This document shows positions 34,701 through 37,700 of a stretch of 39,897 bases of DNA, one piece after another. The DNA is taken from NCBI GenBank assembly GCA_029260735.1, contig JAJDCR010000156.1, positions 1 through 39,897 on the forward strand, written 5' to 3'. Positions within the stretch are counted from its first letter, which is position 1. Every line of letters starts with the position of its first letter. Origin of the DNA: Planctomycetota bacterium (lineage in GTDB: Bacteria; Planctomycetota; Uabimicrobiia; Uabimicrobiales; Uabimicrobiaceae). The position numbers were made by a program, and so were the translations under genes. The notes under the pieces are model-generated. The model saw nothing but the letters and a program-made list of their open reading frames with translations, was not told where the DNA came from and did no database searches.

Positions 34701-37700
34701 GGTCTGAGTTTAAATCCTGCTTCCTCGGACAATAATTTGATTTCTTTAAAGCCAAGCCTTCCTTTTGCTCTAGAGTCCGTAGAGGTATTAAGAGCCTGCC
34801 TAAAGCAAATGTATGCCTGGGTACGTTACTCAAGTGGTAGTGAAGCAACAGATAAAGTTCAAAAACTGGATATTGATCTCTGCGATGAACAAGGAAATAT
34901 TTGCGTTAAAATGAAAGGGTTTTCTTCTCGAAACTTAGAAAAAGAGTTGTCCTATTTTCCCAAAAAGACAGAGGAAAAAACAACTCCGGCAGAAAACCGG
35001 GCAGGGCTACAGTCTTTAGTTCCTCTATGGGAGCCCATTGCTCTCGAACAGATTTCAAAAACAAGGGTTTCTTCGAATCATTCCTTGTGGGTTGTTCCCG
35101 AAAAAGAAGGAGCCCTCGAAGCCTTCCGCAAGATCAAAGCACTTTTGAATTCAGGATATGGCAATAAGGAGTTTGAATGGACGATAATCACGAAAAAATC
35201 CCAGTTGGTCAAAAAAGAAGATCCTCTTCTTCCGAATCACGCCGGTATCTTTGGTTTAATCGGTAGTTTAGGAAAAGAATATCCTCATTGGAAAATACGC
35301 TTACTGGATGTGGATTCTTTAGAATCGATTTCTCAAGAAGAGTACCTCTCTCTTCCTTGGGGGGAATTTGCTTACCGAGATGAACAGTGGTTTCAACAAA
35401 GATTGCTTCCTCTGAAATCTTTAGATAGAAAATCTTTAGATAGAAAATCTTTAGATAAAAAATCTTTAGATAGAAAATCTTCCTTATACCGAAAAGAAGG
35501 AGTATATGTCGTTGTTGGCGGAGCCGGTGGTATTGGAAAAGTCTGGAGTGATTTTTTAGAGGAACACTACAACGCTCGCATTATTTGGATCGGCCGCCGG
35601 GAAAAAGTGGAGACTTCTTATCACTATATTTCCGCCGATGCCCGTCAACTAGGCTCTTTACAAAAAGCCTTTGCCGAAATAAAGCGGCACTATGCAAAAA
35701 TTCATGGAGTCGTCCATTCGGCTATAGTTCTCAAAGACCAAAGTCTAGCAAAAATGGAAGAATCTACATTCTTAGCTAGTTTCTCCGCAAAAGTAGATGT
35801 TAGTATCAATATAGACAAAGTTTTTCGAAAGGAAGACTTAGATTTTATGCTTTTCTTTTCTTCTATGCAGTCTTTTGATAAAGCTCCCGGACAGTCTAAC
35901 TACGCCGCCGGTTGTACCTTCAAAGATAGTTTTGCCCAAATGCTAAACCAAAAGTACTCCTATCCTGTGAAAATTATAAATTGGGGGTACTGGGGGAGTG
36001 TAGGAGTTGTCACAGATGCTTCTTACAATAAACGAATGAAGAAAGCAGGTATAGGTTCTATAGAACCTGGGGAAGCGATGGAGTTTTTAGAAACTTTTGT
36101 CAACTCTAGTTTTTCCCAAATCGCTTTGATAAAAACTTTGCGACCCGAGGTAATGGAAACTCTATGTTCCAAAGAAGAAAAAAAAGAAGAAAAAAAAGAA
36201 GAAGAAATGGCTTTTTATCCAAAAATTTCCGAACCGCTTCTTCCTCCTAAAAAAACACGGACAAAAAACACCTTCCCCTCCTTTGTTTTAGAAAAACAAA
36301 ACGAGGAAGTAAATTTCTTATTGGGAGAAATTCTCGCCGCCAGTTTGTCTTCTTTGGAACTTTTTCCTCCGAGTTCTCAAAGGAAAAGTTTGTCCTTAGA
36401 GAAACAACCTGCTCCTTTCTACGAACGCTGGCTCAATACTAGTATAGGCTATTTGCAAAAAGAAAAACTCCTTAGCAAAAAAGTAAGAGAGCTGCCTATT
36501 TTGTGGAAAGAATGGGAAGAAAAGAAACTCTTCTGGAAAGATTCTCATTTTTTGGCAAACCAAGGACCCCAATTCCTTTTACTGGAAACTTGTTTGAAAG
36601 CTTTGCCAGATATCTTACGCGGAAAGCAAAGGGCAACAGATGTGATGTTCCCCCACTCTTCTTTGGAATTAGTGGAAGGAGTCTACAAAGGGAACGCCCT
36701 TGCGGATTATTTTAATGAAGTTCTTGAAAATACTTTACTAGACTCGATAAGACAATCTTTAGAGATCGATAGAGAAAGAAAATTCTCTATCCTTGAAATT
36801 GGAGCGGGCACAGGGGGAACAACAGAAAAATTATTATCGAAGTTACAAGAGTTTTCTTCTTCTATTCAAGAGTATTGTTATACCGATATCTCCTATGCCT
36901 TTTTGATGCACGCAGAAAAACGCTATCAACCAGATTTCCCTGCTCTTAGAACAAAAATATTTGATGTTTCTCAGCCTTTAAAAGGGCAATCTATAGCGGA
37001 AAATCATTATGATTTTGTCATTGCGACCAATGTTTTACACGCCACCTTAAATATTAGGGAAACCTTACGCAACACCAAAGCCACCTTAAAGAACGGGGGG
37101 CTTCTTTTGCTTAATGAAATTAGTGAGTGGTCTTTATTTGCCCATCTTACTTTTGCCTTACTGAAAGGATGGTGGTTGTATGAAGATGCTTCTCTTCGTT
37201 TAAATGGCAGTCCAGGATTAGAGCCGGAAAGTTGGAGAAAAGTCTTAGAAGAGGAAGGGTTTGAGTCTATCTCTTTTCCTGCCAAAAAAGCCCACAAGTT
37301 TGGCCAACAGATTATTGTCGCTAGTAGCAATGGCTTTATTCGACAAAAAATAAAAAGACAAGTGCTCCCAAAATCGCTACCCAAGAATTCTGCTGAACCA
37401 GAGAAATATACTCCATCAAAAAGAAGGATAGCTTCTTCGAGTCTAAAAGAATCCCTCCGAGAAAAAGGGGTTAGCTATTTTCAAAAGTTGGTAGGAGAAA
37501 CCTTACAAATAAGCCCTCACAAAATTGAACCGCACAAAGCCTTAGAGGAATATGGTATTGATTCTATTCTCGTCGTTCAATTAGCTAATCAACTTAGAAA
37601 AGTATTCCCTGGCGTAACGAGCACACTATTTTTTGAAGTGCAAAGTGTCAATGGCTTGGTCGATTATTTCTTAGAAAATAGAAAAGAGGAGATAGGATCG

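Larger units (their letters stand above)
32178..37680 (+). other. Module 11: KS-DH-KR-cMT-ACP
   Basis: KS11 (32178-33480): Cys 32700 in DTMCSSS, HGTGT, NIGH. DH (about 34062-34940): HxxxGxxxxP with His 34155 and LMDCALQ with Asp 34677; the YGPxF motif reads YGLAH. KR (about 35000-36150): VVGGAGGIG motif at 35514-35537, Lys in SAKVD, Tyr 35901 with Cys (35913) in place of the tetrad Asn (NYAAGC). The LKD motif and a Pro five residues before the Tyr point to B-type reduction. C-methyltransferase (about 36240-37350): SAM motif I ILEIGAGTGG at 36789-36818 and ATNVLHAT. ACP11 (about 37440-37675): YGIDSI with Ser 37563. Expected output: alpha-methyl, alpha,beta-unsaturated unit. Confidence 0.92.

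Noticed and set aside
37007..37384. 125-codon minus-strand ORF
   Set aside because: It lies wholly inside the C-methyltransferase coding region and its translation has no recognisable domain; it is an opposite-strand shadow. The same applies to the other minus-strand and off-frame ORFs between 1722 and 39897.
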